DNA from: an uncultured SAR86 cluster bacterium
GTDB lineage: Bacteria > Pseudomonadota > Gammaproteobacteria > Magnimaribacterales > D2472
DNA length: 64,000 nucleotides
NCBI GenBank assembly: GCA_902541175.1
Contig: CACBPP010000001.1
Span: 62,001 to 126,000 of the forward strand
Direction of reading: 5' to 3'
The notes beneath the pieces were generated by a model. That model was not told where the DNA came from. It did no database searches and worked only from the letters and a program-made list of their open reading frames with translations. A program made the translations under genes and the position numbers. The first letter of the stretch is position 1. The number at the start of each line of letters is the position of its first letter. Of the stretch, positions 40,654-50,387 are shown in pieces.

Positions 40654-41654
40654 GCTTTCAACTCATCTAACGGCCACCTAGCTCTTGCACTTGAAGATCT
40701 ATCATTTTCAATTGATGGCTTCATCATAGATCCTACAAATGCAATCATTGCAGCATTATCGCCACAATATTTCAAATCGGGATAATACACTTTTATGTTA
40801 TGTGATTCTTCAAGCTTTTTAAACTCACTTCTCAAAAACTTATTTGCAGCAACACCTCCAGCTATAATAACTTCCTTTCTTCCAGTCGTCTCAATAGATT
40901 TCTTAATCTTTGCGACCAAAACATCTGAAATTGCTTGTTGAAATGATGCAGCAATATCTGATTTTATCTCTTCAGTCATATTAGATATTTTTTGAACAGT
41001 ATATAAAACAGACGTCTTTAGTCCGCTCAAGCTCATATTTAAATCATGACTATTAATCATAGGTCTTGGGAAATCAAATGCATTCGATCTTCCCTCAAGT
41101 GCCAGTCTCTCAATATAGGGGCCACCTGGATAAGGTAAATCTAGCAACTTAGCTACTTTATCAAAAGCTTCTCCAACTGCATCGTCTTGAGATTGGCCAA
41201 TAATTTCATATTGTCCTTTATCTTTAACATCAACGATCATGCTGTGGCCACCAGAGACAAGCAAACATATAAAAGGCATTTTTATCTCAGGGAATTCCAT
41301 CATTGGTGACATCAAATGTCCTTCTAAATGGTTTATTGGTATCAAGGGAATATTTAGAGCTGTTGAAAGTCCTTGAGCAAAACTTTCTCCAATTAAAAGA
41401 GCTCCCAGCAAACCTGGTCCAGACGTATAAGCAATCTGATCAATACTATCAAGAGAAAGGTTTCCTAAAGCGTCTTCAAGCACATCCACAATTTTTAAAC
41501 AGTGGTCTCTTGAGGCTAATTCAGGTACAACTCCGCCATATTCGGCATGCATATCCATCTGGCTATGAACAGACTCTCCAATAATTCCGTCTTTAGAATC
41601 ATAAATAGCTATTGCCGTTTCATCACATGATGTTTCTATTCCTAAAGTTTTCAT
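40650..41654 (-). CDS. tsaD: tRNA N6-adenosine threonylcarbamoyltransferase TsaD
   Basis: GIETSCDETAIAIYD, PGLLGALLIG, INHLEGHLMSP, VSGGHS, GGVAANKFLR. Confidence 0.97.
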   Translation of the reverse strand: MKTLGIETSCDETAIAIYDSKDGIIGESVHSQMDMHAEYGGVVPELASRDHCLKIVDVLEDALGNLSLDSIDQIAYTSGPGLLGALLIGESFAQGLSTALNIPLIPINHLEGHLMSPMMEFPEIKMPFICLLVSGGHSMIVDVKDKGQYEIIGQSQDDAVGEAFDKVAKLLDLPYPGGPYIERLALEGRSNAFDFPRPMINSHDLNMSLSGLKTSVLYTVQKISNMTEEIKSDIAASFQQAISDVLVAKIKKSIETTGRKEVIIAGGVAANKFLRSEFKKLEESHNIKVYYPDLKYCGDNAAMIAFVGSMMKPSIENDRSSSARARWPLDELKA

Positions 41655-41703
41655 AAAAAGTTTTGCAAAATTGTTAATAAAAGCCTAAACTACGCGTCAC
41701 ATT

Positions 41704-41919
41704 ATGCCTTCAATTATTATAAAAGATACAGAACATTTTGATATTGGTTTGAGAAAATTCAAGCGTGCTTGTGAAAAAGCAGCAATTGTCCCTGAAATAA
41801 GAGCAAGAGAATTTTATGAAAAGCCAACAGAGAAAAGAAAACGTCTAATGGCAGCAGCTGTCAAAAGAGCAAAGAAATCTAATAGAAAGTTTTCATTCCC
41901 AAGACAAAGATCTAGATAG
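41704..41919 (+). CDS. rpsU: 30S ribosomal protein S21
   Basis: [36 protein letters not shown]. Confidence 0.96.
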   Translation: MPSIIIKDTEHFDIGLRKFKRACEKAAIVPEIRAREFYEKPTEKRKRLMAAAVKRAKKSNRKFSFPRQRSR

Positions 41920-41921
41920 TT

Positions 41922-42365
41922 TTGGCGCTTTTATCAGATATTAAAAACGACCTAAAACAAGCTATGCTTGATAAAAATGATTTGGTTAGAGATACCATAA
42001 GAATGTTTTTATCAGAAGTCCAAAGATTCGAAATAGATAACAAAGAAGAAGTTGATGACGCGAAGGCATTACAGATCATCAATAAAATGATTAAACAAAG
42101 AAATGACTCCATTTCTCAATTTAAAGAAGGCGGCAGAGACGATTTAGCTAATAAAGAGCAACAAGAAGTTGAAATTCTTTCAAAATATAAACCAGAGCAG
42201 TTAAGTGAAGAAGATATTTCTAAAAAAGTAAAAAGTGCCATCGAAGAAACCGGTGCCGAGTCTATGCAGGATATTGGTAAGGTAATGGGAGTTTTAAAAT
42301 CAGCTTTAGCTGGCTCAGCAGATATGGGGCTTGTTAGCAAAATAGTAAAAGATCAGCTTACTTAG
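41922..42365 (+). CDS. GatB/YqeY domain-containing protein
   Basis: TTG start; [22 protein letters not shown]...[27 protein letters not shown]. Confidence 0.92.
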   Translation: MALLSDIKNDLKQAMLDKNDLVRDTIRMFLSEVQRFEIDNKEEVDDAKALQIINKMIKQRNDSISQFKEGGRDDLANKEQQEVEILSKYKPEQLSEEDISKKVKSAIEETGAESMQDIGKVMGVLKSALAGSADMGLVSKIVKDQLT

Positions 42366-42382
42366 TAATATTTTTCGAAAAC

Positions 42383-43087
42383 ATGAAAAGAAATCAAGAT
42401 CGAAGTAATAATCAACTAAGAGATATTACTATTGAACCAAATATAAATATTCATGCCGAAGGCTCTGTATTAATTTCATTTGGTAATACAAAAGTCATTT
42501 GTAATGCATCAATAGAAAATAATGTTCCTAGATGGATGAAAAATTCAGATGAGGGCTGGGTGACTGGTGAGTATGGAATGCTTCCAAGATCTACTAATGA
42601 AAGAATGAGCAGAGAGGCTGCAAGAGGCAAACAAAGTGGCAGAACACAAGAAATTCAGAGACTCATTGGAAGATCATTAAGGCAGGCAGTTAATCTTAAA
42701 TATCTTAAAGGAAAAACTATAAATGTTGATTGTGATGTAATACAAGCTGATGGTGGAACTAGAACAGCATCAATTACAGGTGGTTGCGTAGCACTTTTTT
42801 TAGCTATTAAAAATCATCATGATGATCAACGTGCAATTAAATCGTTTGTTGCAGCAGTATCAATGGGTATTAAAGAAAATCAAGTTCTACTTGATCTTGA
42901 CTATGATGAAGATAGCACTGCAGATACTGATTTAAATATTGTTATGAACGATAAAGACGAATTAATTGAAATTCAAGGTACCGCAGAAGATGCTCCTTTT
43001 TCAAAAAAGGAACTTGATGATATGCTTGTGATGGGCAGCCAAGCAATAGCTGATATTATTAAAAAACAAAAAGCTTGTATTGAATAA
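42383..43087 (+). CDS. rph: Ribonuclease PH
   Basis: [55 protein letters not shown]. Confidence 0.97.
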   Translation: MKRNQDRSNNQLRDITIEPNINIHAEGSVLISFGNTKVICNASIENNVPRWMKNSDEGWVTGEYGMLPRSTNERMSREAARGKQSGRTQEIQRLIGRSLRQAVNLKYLKGKTINVDCDVIQADGGTRTASITGGCVALFLAIKNHHDDQRAIKSFVAAVSMGIKENQVLLDLDYDEDSTADTDLNIVMNDKDELIEIQGTAEDAPFSKKELDDMLVMGSQAIADIIKKQKACIE

Positions 43088-43726
43088 GTGAAAGATTATC
43101 AAAAGTCATTTTTAAATTTAGCAATAGAATCTCAAGCACTACAATTTGGGGAATTTACACTTAAATCAGGTCGACAGAGCCCATATTTTTTTAATGCTGC
43201 AAATATGCTTAAAGGCTCCAATTTATTCCAGTTAGCACAATGTTATGTTGAAGCAATAATTGATAACAATATTAAGTTTGATTGCATATATGGTCCTGCC
43301 TATAAGGGTATTTTTCTTGGTTCTATTGTTGCTACAGTTTTCAGTGAACAAGGTAAAAATTATCCTGTTAGCTTCAATAGAAAAGAGGCAAAAGATCATG
43401 GAGAAGGTGGAAATATTATAGGTGCGAATCCAAGTGGGAACGTGTTAATTATTGATGATGTTTTATCGGCTGGAACCGCTGGAAGAGAATCAATTAATTC
43501 AATAATTAATCATAATGCGACTCCTTCCAGTTTTGTTGTTGGTCTTGATAGACAGGAGAAAGGAGTTTCTGATGAATCAGCCAGTAAAGAATTAGAAAAT
43601 GAATTCAATATGAATGTTACATCGATAGTAAATCTTGACTCTCTAATTGCATACGTCAGCAATGAATCTGAGCTTACAGAATATCTTGAAGGCCTAAATA
43701 ACTATAGAGAGACCTGGGGCGCATAA
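43088..43726 (+). CDS. pyrE: Orotate phosphoribosyltransferase
   Basis: GTG start; LKSGRQSPYFFNA, GPAYKGI, NRKEAKDHGEGG, VLIIDDVLSAGTA. Confidence 0.97.
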   Translation: MKDYQKSFLNLAIESQALQFGEFTLKSGRQSPYFFNAANMLKGSNLFQLAQCYVEAIIDNNIKFDCIYGPAYKGIFLGSIVATVFSEQGKNYPVSFNRKEAKDHGEGGNIIGANPSGNVLIIDDVLSAGTAGRESINSIINHNATPSSFVVGLDRQEKGVSDESASKELENEFNMNVTSIVNLDSLIAYVSNESELTEYLEGLNNYRETWGA

Positions 43727-44338
43727 ATGTTTTCAGGAATTGTTCAGGGTACTGGAAAAATATCTAAAATAACTTCAAAAAAGAATCATATTACTTTAGA
43801 AATATCTACTCCTAAAAATTTTAATAAAAACTTAAAAAAAGGGGCTAGTGTCTCCGTAAATGGAATCTGCTTAACCTCTTTAGATAATGGTAAAAAGAAC
43901 CTGAAGTTTGATGTTATCAATGAAACATTATCAAAAACAAATATTGGTAAAGCTAGAAAAGGTTCTTTAGTAAATTTAGAAAGATCAATTACAGCATCAA
44001 CAGAGATAGGTGGCCATCTAATGTCGGGACATGTCCATTTTGCTGGAAAAATTGAAAAGATAATAACGAAAAATACCAATAAAGATATTCAAATTAAATT
44101 TCCAAAGAAATATAAGCAATATATTTTTGAAAAAGGCTATATCGGTGTAAATGGATGCAGCTTAACTCTTGGTAAAGTTAATAATGACTCTTTTTATGTA
44201 CATTTAATACCTGAAACTCTAAAAATTACTAACCTTAGTGACTTAAAAAAAGGTTCTTTTGTAAATATTGAGATTGATCAAAATACGATTGCTATAGTTG
44301 AAACACTAAAGAATTCTTTAGCTACCCAAAAATCTTGA
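43727..44338 (+). CDS. ribE: Riboflavin synthase alpha subunit
   Basis: MFSGIVQGTGKI, SVNGICLT, GGHLMSGHVH, GVNGCSLT duplicated lumazine-binding domains. Confidence 0.95.
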   Translation: MFSGIVQGTGKISKITSKKNHITLEISTPKNFNKNLKKGASVSVNGICLTSLDNGKKNLKFDVINETLSKTNIGKARKGSLVNLERSITASTEIGGHLMSGHVHFAGKIEKIITKNTNKDIQIKFPKKYKQYIFEKGYIGVNGCSLTLGKVNNDSFYVHLIPETLKITNLSDLKKGSFVNIEIDQNTIAIVETLKNSLATQKS

Positions 44339-45223
44339 TAATACAGCCATTCTTATTGCAACACCATTTGCCACCTGTTGCCTAATTACAGAATTTTCTG
44401 AGTCATAAACAGCTTCTGTTATTTCAATATAATTAACCGGTCCTGGATGCATTACTATTGCGTCACCTTTTGCAGATTCAAGCTTTTCAGAAGACAATTG
44501 ATACTCTGATTTGTATGTTTCAAGATCTAAATTAAGCTCTTTTTCAAATCTTTCGTACTGAATTCTCAAAGCCATCACAACATCTGCATTTTCAAGGGCT
44601 GACTCTAATTGAGATTCATACTTACCAATCTTAGGATTTTGATACTTGGTACACATTTCAGGATGCCCACAAAATGTGAGTGATCCTAAATCAAAATTAG
44701 ATACACCTTCAACAAAAGAGGAAGTAACTCTTGAGTGATCAAGATCTCCTACGATAACAATATTCAGGCCATCTAAATTTTCTTTATGGTCCATAATTGT
44801 CTTTATATCTAAAAGTGCTTGTGTTGGATGTGAAATTGATCCTTCTCCTGCATTTATGAAAACCATCTTCGGCAAATATTCAGCTAATTCTCTAATTACA
44901 GATTCAGGATGTCTTAACACACATAAATCTACACCCATAAGATTGAGAGCATCTACAGTTTCAAAAATAGATTCACCCTTTTGAATTGAAGAATTTTCAA
45001 TATCAAAATCTAATACTGAGCATCCTAAATTGTTTGCAGCGATTGCAAAAGATGACTTTGTTCGTGTGCTTGGCTCACAAAAAACATTTGCAACTATTTT
45101 GTCTGGAAAAAGATTTTCTTTCCTAAAGTTACCTTCATCATCAATGAAATTATTTGAGAACTCTATCAGGTCCAGTATGTCTTTTTTTGAAAGATCATTT
45201 ATTGATAAAAGATTATTAGCCAT
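44318..45223 (-). CDS. pyrB: Aspartate carbamoyltransferase catalytic subunit
   Basis: FCEPSTRTKSSFAIAANNLG, HPTQALLDIKTI, MHPGPVNYIEI. Confidence 0.95.
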   Translation of the reverse strand: MANNLLSINDLSKKDILDLIEFSNNFIDDEGNFRKENLFPDKIVANVFCEPSTRTKSSFAIAANNLGCSVLDFDIENSSIQKGESIFETVDALNLMGVDLCVLRHPESVIRELAEYLPKMVFINAGEGSISHPTQALLDIKTIMDHKENLDGLNIVIVGDLDHSRVTSSFVEGVSNFDLGSLTFCGHPEMCTKYQNPKIGKYESQLESALENADVVMALRIQYERFEKELNLDLETYKSEYQLSSEKLESAKGDAIVMHPGPVNYIEITEAVYDSENSVIRQQVANGVAIRMAVLSRFLGS

Positions 45224-45602
45224 TAATTAATACTATTGCCTCTATTTCAACATTTACTCCAAGCGGGAGACCCGAAACCTCCACAGTGGCTCTTGCTGGA
45301 TATGGTTCAGAAAAATACTCTTTCATCATATCGTTAACAACTGCAAAATTACTTAAGTCAGTGAGAAAAATTGAAATCTTTACAATATCATCAAGACTAC
45401 ACCCCGCAGCTTCGCAAATACTTTTCACATTTTCTAAAACTTGTTTAGCCTGATCTTCTATTGATTGCGATACTAAGTCGCCAGTTTCAGGATCCAATGG
45501 TATTTGGCCAGATATAAACATTAAATTGCCTGCCTTTACTGCTTGAGAATATGGTCCAATTGCCTGAGGTGCATTCTTTGTCGAAATAATTTCTTTTGTC
45601 AT
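45216..45602 (-). CDS. ridA: RidA family enamine/imine deaminase
   Basis: APQAIGPYSQAVKAGNLMFISGQIPLDPETG; PYPARATVEVSGLPLG. Confidence 0.95.
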   Translation of the reverse strand: MTKEIISTKNAPQAIGPYSQAVKAGNLMFISGQIPLDPETGDLVSQSIEDQAKQVLENVKSICEAAGCSLDDIVKISIFLTDLSNFAVVNDMMKEYFSEPYPARATVEVSGLPLGVNVEIEAIVLING

Positions 45603-45637
45603 CTTAATATTCTCCCTATAAAAAATACTCTATTCTA

Positions 45638-47821
45638 CTACTTATCATTAATATTTCTTTTACAACTTGTTGTAAATTTTAACGATCTCACCTTTTGCAT
45701 AACACTTTTAAGTTCTTCTTTGTTTTTAACTTCAATTTGTATCTCAAATCCTGCAAACTTTTTATCAATTGTTTTTGTATTTACAGATCCTATATTTATA
45801 CCTGATTTGGCAAATACAGAACCTAAATCTGATAAAACTCCAACTTTATCTTCAGTGCTTACATCGATTTTAACTTTATAAGAATGCTCTTTCTTATTTT
45901 CTCCCCATATAGCGGGCATATATCTTGGATCTTTATTTAAAAAAGGTTTTACCTGTTTACATTTTTGATTATGAATAACCATGCCTCTTTCAGTATCAGA
46001 GTGGGCAACAACTTCATCTCCGTAGACTGGGAAGCAGCACTTTGCAAATCTAACTGTCACACTTTCAATTTTATTATCAAGAATTAAGACTGGCTTTGGT
46101 TCTTTTATTCCTTCTCTTATTTGAAGTCCTGAATAAAATCTTTCTGCAATGATACTACCAGTTCTTTTTCCAAGTCCAAGATCAGTAAGAAGTTTATTAA
46201 GAGAGGTTACACCTATGGAGTCGAGGATCTTCTTTAGTGAGTTTCCTCTATATTCCTTCAAACTGGATCCAGCTCTTTTAAGCTCAGTTTCGAGCATGAC
46301 TTTACCGGCTTTTCTTGCATCAGATGCTTTTTGTTTTCTTAGTCTAGACCGAATTGCACTTCTAGCCTTGCTTGTTGCTACATAATTTAACCAAGATGGA
46401 TCTAGGTAAGGTTCTTTTTTGGATGTAATAATCTCAACAGTTTGTCCTGACTCTAACTCAATGTTCAAAGGAACTTCACTTCTATTTACTTTACATCCAA
46501 TAATTGTGTCACCTAGATCAGTGTGAACCTCATATGCAAAATCTATTGGTGTTGAGCCCCTTCTTAGAGCGTAAATATCACCTTTTGGTGAGAATAAGAA
46601 AACCTCATCTGAACTAAGGTCTGTCTTAATGGATTGAGCAAATTCTGATGGATCATTAGTTTTCTTTTGAAGATCTGCTAATCCCAATAGCCACCTTGAA
46701 GCTCTTAGTTCTGATCCTTGTTTTTTATCATCAGTTTTATACTGCCAATGCGCTGCAATACCAAAGTTTGCAATCTCTGCCATGTTTCTAGTTTGAATCT
46801 GAACTTCAATAGGAAAAGCATTTAATGCTAACAAACTAGTATGAAGAGCTTGGTAGCCATTACTTTTGGGGATAGCGATATAGTCCTTAAATCTATTTTC
46901 TATCGGGGAGAAATAGTTATGGATAATACCTAGAGATCTGTAACACTCGTCGATAGAATCAACTAATATTCTGAATCCATAAACATCTAATATTTCAGAA
47001 AATGGCTTATGTTTGGATTTAATTTTTCTATAAATACTATAAATATTTTTCTCTCTTCCTTTTACTCCCACTTGCTCAATTCCGTTTGATTTAAGCTTAC
47101 GTTTGAGCTCCTTTCTTATTTTTGAAATTATTCTTTTTCTTCCACCACTTGATTTATTGATTGCACTTTCTAGCATAGATGCTCTGAGTGGATGAATGCA
47201 TCTAAATGCGAGATCCTCCAACTCAGATCTAATTTCCTGCATACCTATTCTTAAAGCTAAAGGTCCATATAATTCTATTGTCTCTTTAGACTTCAATATT
47301 TGTTTAGATCTTGGAAGATGTTCAATAGTGCGCATGTTGTGAAGGCGATCACATATTTTTACGAGAATTACTCTAACGTCTCTAGACATTGCGAGCATCA
47401 TTTTTTGAAGATTATTAGCATCTCTATCTGATCGACTAGTTATATCAAGCTTTCCAAGCTTGCTAACGCCATCCACTATATTTGCAACATCACTTCCAAA
47501 TATATCTACCAAGTTCTTTTTAGAAACATCACAATCTTCTAACACATCATGCATTAAAGCTGCGCAGATAGAATCTGGATCCATTTTTAAATCCAATAAT
47601 ATTGTTGCAACTGCAAGAGGATGAGTAATATATTTTGATCCATCCATTCTGTCTTGGCCATCATGAGCATAGAAGGCTAAAGAATATGCGGTCTGGATTT
47701 TTTTTATTTCGTCTTTATTAAGGTATTGTTTTGCGCTTTTATAAAATTTTGCTGGTAACCTTAATAGGTTTGCTTCGTTGAAATTTTCTAATAATATGTT
47801 TGGGAGCACATGTTCGCTCAA
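45638..47821 (-). CDS. spoT: Bifunctional (p)ppGpp synthetase/hydrolase
   Basis: HDGQDRMDGSKYITHPLAVA...ALMHDVLEDC, synthetase, TGS and ACT domains; next to rpoZ-gmk. Confidence 0.97.
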   Translation of the reverse strand: MSEHVLPNILLENFNEANLLRLPAKFYKSAKQYLNKDEIKKIQTAYSLAFYAHDGQDRMDGSKYITHPLAVATILLDLKMDPDSICAALMHDVLEDCDVSKKNLVDIFGSDVANIVDGVSKLGKLDITSRSDRDANNLQKMMLAMSRDVRVILVKICDRLHNMRTIEHLPRSKQILKSKETIELYGPLALRIGMQEIRSELEDLAFRCIHPLRASMLESAINKSSGGRKRIISKIRKELKRKLKSNGIEQVGVKGREKNIYSIYRKIKSKHKPFSEILDVYGFRILVDSIDECYRSLGIIHNYFSPIENRFKDYIAIPKSNGYQALHTSLLALNAFPIEVQIQTRNMAEIANFGIAAHWQYKTDDKKQGSELRASRWLLGLADLQKKTNDPSEFAQSIKTDLSSDEVFLFSPKGDIYALRRGSTPIDFAYEVHTDLGDTIIGCKVNRSEVPLNIELESGQTVEIITSKKEPYLDPSWLNYVATSKARSAIRSRLRKQKASDARKAGKVMLETELKRAGSSLKEYRGNSLKKILDSIGVTSLNKLLTDLGLGKRTGSIIAERFYSGLQIREGIKEPKPVLILDNKIESVTVRFAKCCFPVYGDEVVAHSDTERGMVIHNQKCKQVKPFLNKDPRYMPAIWGENKKEHSYKVKIDVSTEDKVGVLSDLGSVFAKSGINIGSVNTKTIDKKFAGFEIQIEVKNKEELKSVMQKVRSLKFTTSCKRNINDK

Positions 47822-47841
47822 GATAACCCCCCTATAGTCAT

Positions 47842-48111
47842 CTATCCTATGTTTTCGTCTTCTTTATTGCTTGGAGCAGAGAATTCATCTAACAATACAT
47901 CTTCCTCGAGAGTTTTTTCAAGAGTTTCTCTATCAAGAAGCCCTTCTTCAATCTCTCTTAATGCTACTAATGTTGGCTTATCATTATCCCACTCAACCAA
48001 AGGATCTCGACTTGTAGTCGATAATTGTCTTGCCCTTTTTGAAGCCATAAGTATTAAATCAAATCTACTAGGAATTTTTTCCAAACAATCTTCTACTGTA
48101 ATTCTTGCCAT
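47842..48111 (-). CDS. rpoZ: RNA polymerase omega subunit
   Basis: [30 protein letters not shown]. Confidence 0.96.
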   Translation of the reverse strand: MARITVEDCLEKIPSRFDLILMASKRARQLSTTSRDPLVEWDNDKPTLVALREIEEGLLDRETLEKTLEEDVLLDEFSAPSNKEDENIG

Positions 48112-48154
48112 TTATTAATCTCCTGGGACGAGTATTCTAATTCTAATCACCCCA

Positions 48155-48775
48155 TTAATCCAATAAATCTTTCAATATATTTTTATTATAAGTTTCATTA
48201 TATTCATAATTCTTATCAAAGATAATAGAAGTTATATCATTAAAAGCTCTATTAAAATCATCATTTAAAACAATATAATCAAAATGTTTAGCATGCTTTA
48301 ATTCTTTTATTGCATTTTCCATTCTTCTATTAATAACATCATCAGCATCTAGACCTCTTAAGATTAATCTCTTTTTTAATTCGTCTAATGATGGAGGGAT
48401 AATAAAAATTGAAATAACTTCTTTAATTGAGTTACTAATTTGAATAAATCCTTGAACGTCAATATCTAAGACAACGCTGATATTATTCTCTAGCTTCTCT
48501 TCAACAAAAGCTTTAAGAGTCCCGTATTGATGTCCATGAACATCAGCACTCTCAATAAATGCATCTTTTTTCTTAAGATCATTAAACTCATTATCAGTTA
48601 TAAAAAAATAATCTTTGCCATGAGTTTCTCCTTCTCTTGGTGATCTTGTTGTCGCAGATACTGATAATTCTATATTCTCATTATTACTAATGATTTCTTT
48701 TATAAGAGACGACTTGCCGGCACCTGAAGGAGCTGCAAAAACAATTAACTCTCCTTTTTTTAAATCATTCAACAT
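48155..48775 (-). CDS. gmk: Guanylate kinase
   Basis: VFAAPSGAGKSSLIKEI, VSATTRSPREGETHGKDYFFI. Confidence 0.96.
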   Translation of the reverse strand: MLNDLKKGELIVFAAPSGAGKSSLIKEIISNNENIELSVSATTRSPREGETHGKDYFFITDNEFNDLKKKDAFIESADVHGHQYGTLKAFVEEKLENNISVVLDIDVQGFIQISNSIKEVISIFIIPPSLDELKKRLILRGLDADDVINRRMENAIKELKHAKHFDYIVLNDDFNRAFNDITSIIFDKNYEYNETYNKNILKDLLD

Positions 48776-49613
48776 TTTGAGTTTGCTCTCTCATTTCTTC
48801 AATAAGTAACTTCATATCAAGAGCATAATTTTTTAGCTTTGAGTCGTCGATTTTTACTGCAAGAGTATTTGACTCTCTAAAAAGCTCTTGCAATATAAAA
48901 TCTATTTTCTTCCCACTCGATGTTTTCTTTGTTAGCTCTTCATTTATTGTTTTCGTATGAAAAAAAATTCTATCTAATTCCTCTGAAATATCATGTTTCA
49001 AAGCAAGCATAGCAACCTCTTGATCCAATCTAGTTTCGTCAAAATCTTCTATAAGATTTTTTATTTTATTTTTATAATTTTTTATTCTTTTATTAAGAGT
49101 TTTTTTCTCCATATTCTGAATACTTCGAGCAATCTTTTCTATGCCCTTAGTTTTTTTAGATAATACGTTTTCAATCTTTTTTCCTTCTTTAAATCTTGAA
49201 TTAATAAATTCTTTTAAGGCAGTATTAAAGTTATTTTTGATTAGTTTCTTATTGATACTTTGAGACGTTTCTATATTAAAAATTCCTGACACATCTTTTA
49301 TATCTGAAAAATTTAAGTCTACTCTATTTCCAAGTGCTTCTTTTAATGAACTTTCAAGCATTCTAAGAAGTTTTTTATTAATATCATATTTTGTTTTTGA
49401 GGATGATTTTGCTTTTATCTTTACCTCTATTTTGCCTCTATTTATATTTTTAGATATTGCTTCCCTAATGAAGTCTTCTAAATCATTACTCAAGTTATTA
49501 GATTTTATTGATAGTTCTAAAAATCTATGATTTACACCTCTAATTTCAATTGAGATATTGGACGTTTTATCAAAAGATTCAGACAAACCGAACCCAGTCA
49601 TGCTACTAATCAT
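48765..49613 (-). CDS. YicC family endoribonuclease
   Basis: MISSMTGFGLSE..., RGVNHRFLELSIK, LQELFRESNTLAVK...MRE. Confidence 0.93.
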   Translation of the reverse strand: MISSMTGFGLSESFDKTSNISIEIRGVNHRFLELSIKSNNLSNDLEDFIREAISKNINRGKIEVKIKAKSSSKTKYDINKKLLRMLESSLKEALGNRVDLNFSDIKDVSGIFNIETSQSINKKLIKNNFNTALKEFINSRFKEGKKIENVLSKKTKGIEKIARSIQNMEKKTLNKRIKNYKNKIKNLIEDFDETRLDQEVAMLALKHDISEELDRIFFHTKTINEELTKKTSSGKKIDFILQELFRESNTLAVKIDDSKLKNYALDMKLLIEEMREQTQNVE

Positions 49614-49645
49614 TTAAACATTGTATTTTGCATAAGAGTTGAGTT

Positions 49646-50321
49646 CTAGTCGTATTCATCAAAAATAAAGCCTAAACTCTTCAATTTTGAATTTGAGATA
49701 TTACCATGTTCGTCATTTCTATCTTCTGCACAATTAAATATCTCATGTTCTTCTGAATTAAATTCGTTCTCTATAAAGAATCTAATAATATTTGCAGCAT
49801 TATTTCTGTGTAAGTAATTTGCAAACTTTCTTTCAGATACTTTTTGATAGAGACCAGCAAATCTTAAAATTATTAGGTTTTTGCCATAATTTTTTATTTG
49901 GTTATTTTCATAGTTAACTAGAGTTTTGCTCCTAAAATCATCTTCGCTTAAAGGATCTGATTCCATGAAGATGCCGGACTTATTATTTCCGTAAACTCTT
50001 GTTGATGAGATGGTTATAAATTTTTTTATATGATAATTCACTAGTCAATCTAAAAACATTTTCTGAGGAATTGATAAAACCTTTTTTGTATCCATCTTCG
50101 TCAAACGAGCTTGGTTTTGGTATAAAAATTATTGAATCATATTCAGTTATATTTAATTTTGGAATCTCCTTTGATAACCAGTCCCATTTGATATGGTTTT
50201 TTATATCTGATTTTTGATTACCTCTCGATATTGAGTACAACTCATATTCATTATCCTTGATAATATGACTAATTCTTTTAGCAATATCACCAAAGCCTAT
50301 TATGAGAACATTTTTTTTCAT
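49646..50321 (-). pseudogene. NAD(P)-binding epimerase-like gene (YeeZ-type) split by a frameshift
   Basis: N-part ORF 49983-50321 (MKKNVLIIGFGDIAKRISHII...) and C-part ORF 49646-50041 (...FITISSTRVYGNNKSG...) overlap in different frames at an A7 run (50021-50027). Removing one A joins them. Confidence 0.7.
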
Positions 50322-50340
50322 GTGGTACTTACATTAACTC

Positions 50341-50373
50341 AAAAAAAATCCAGGGCTGCAACCCTGGATTTTA
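50341..50373 (-). terminator. Rho-independent terminator downstream of hppA
   Basis: Minus strand AAAATCCAGGG-TTGCAG-CCCTGGATTTTTTTT: strong GC stem, 6-nt loop and U8 tract. Confidence 0.85.
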
Positions 50374-50387
50374 TTACGTTAAAAAAT

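Noticed and set aside
41303-41584. 93-aa plus-strand ORF
   Set aside because: Antisense to tsaD, whose coding motifs are unmistakable.
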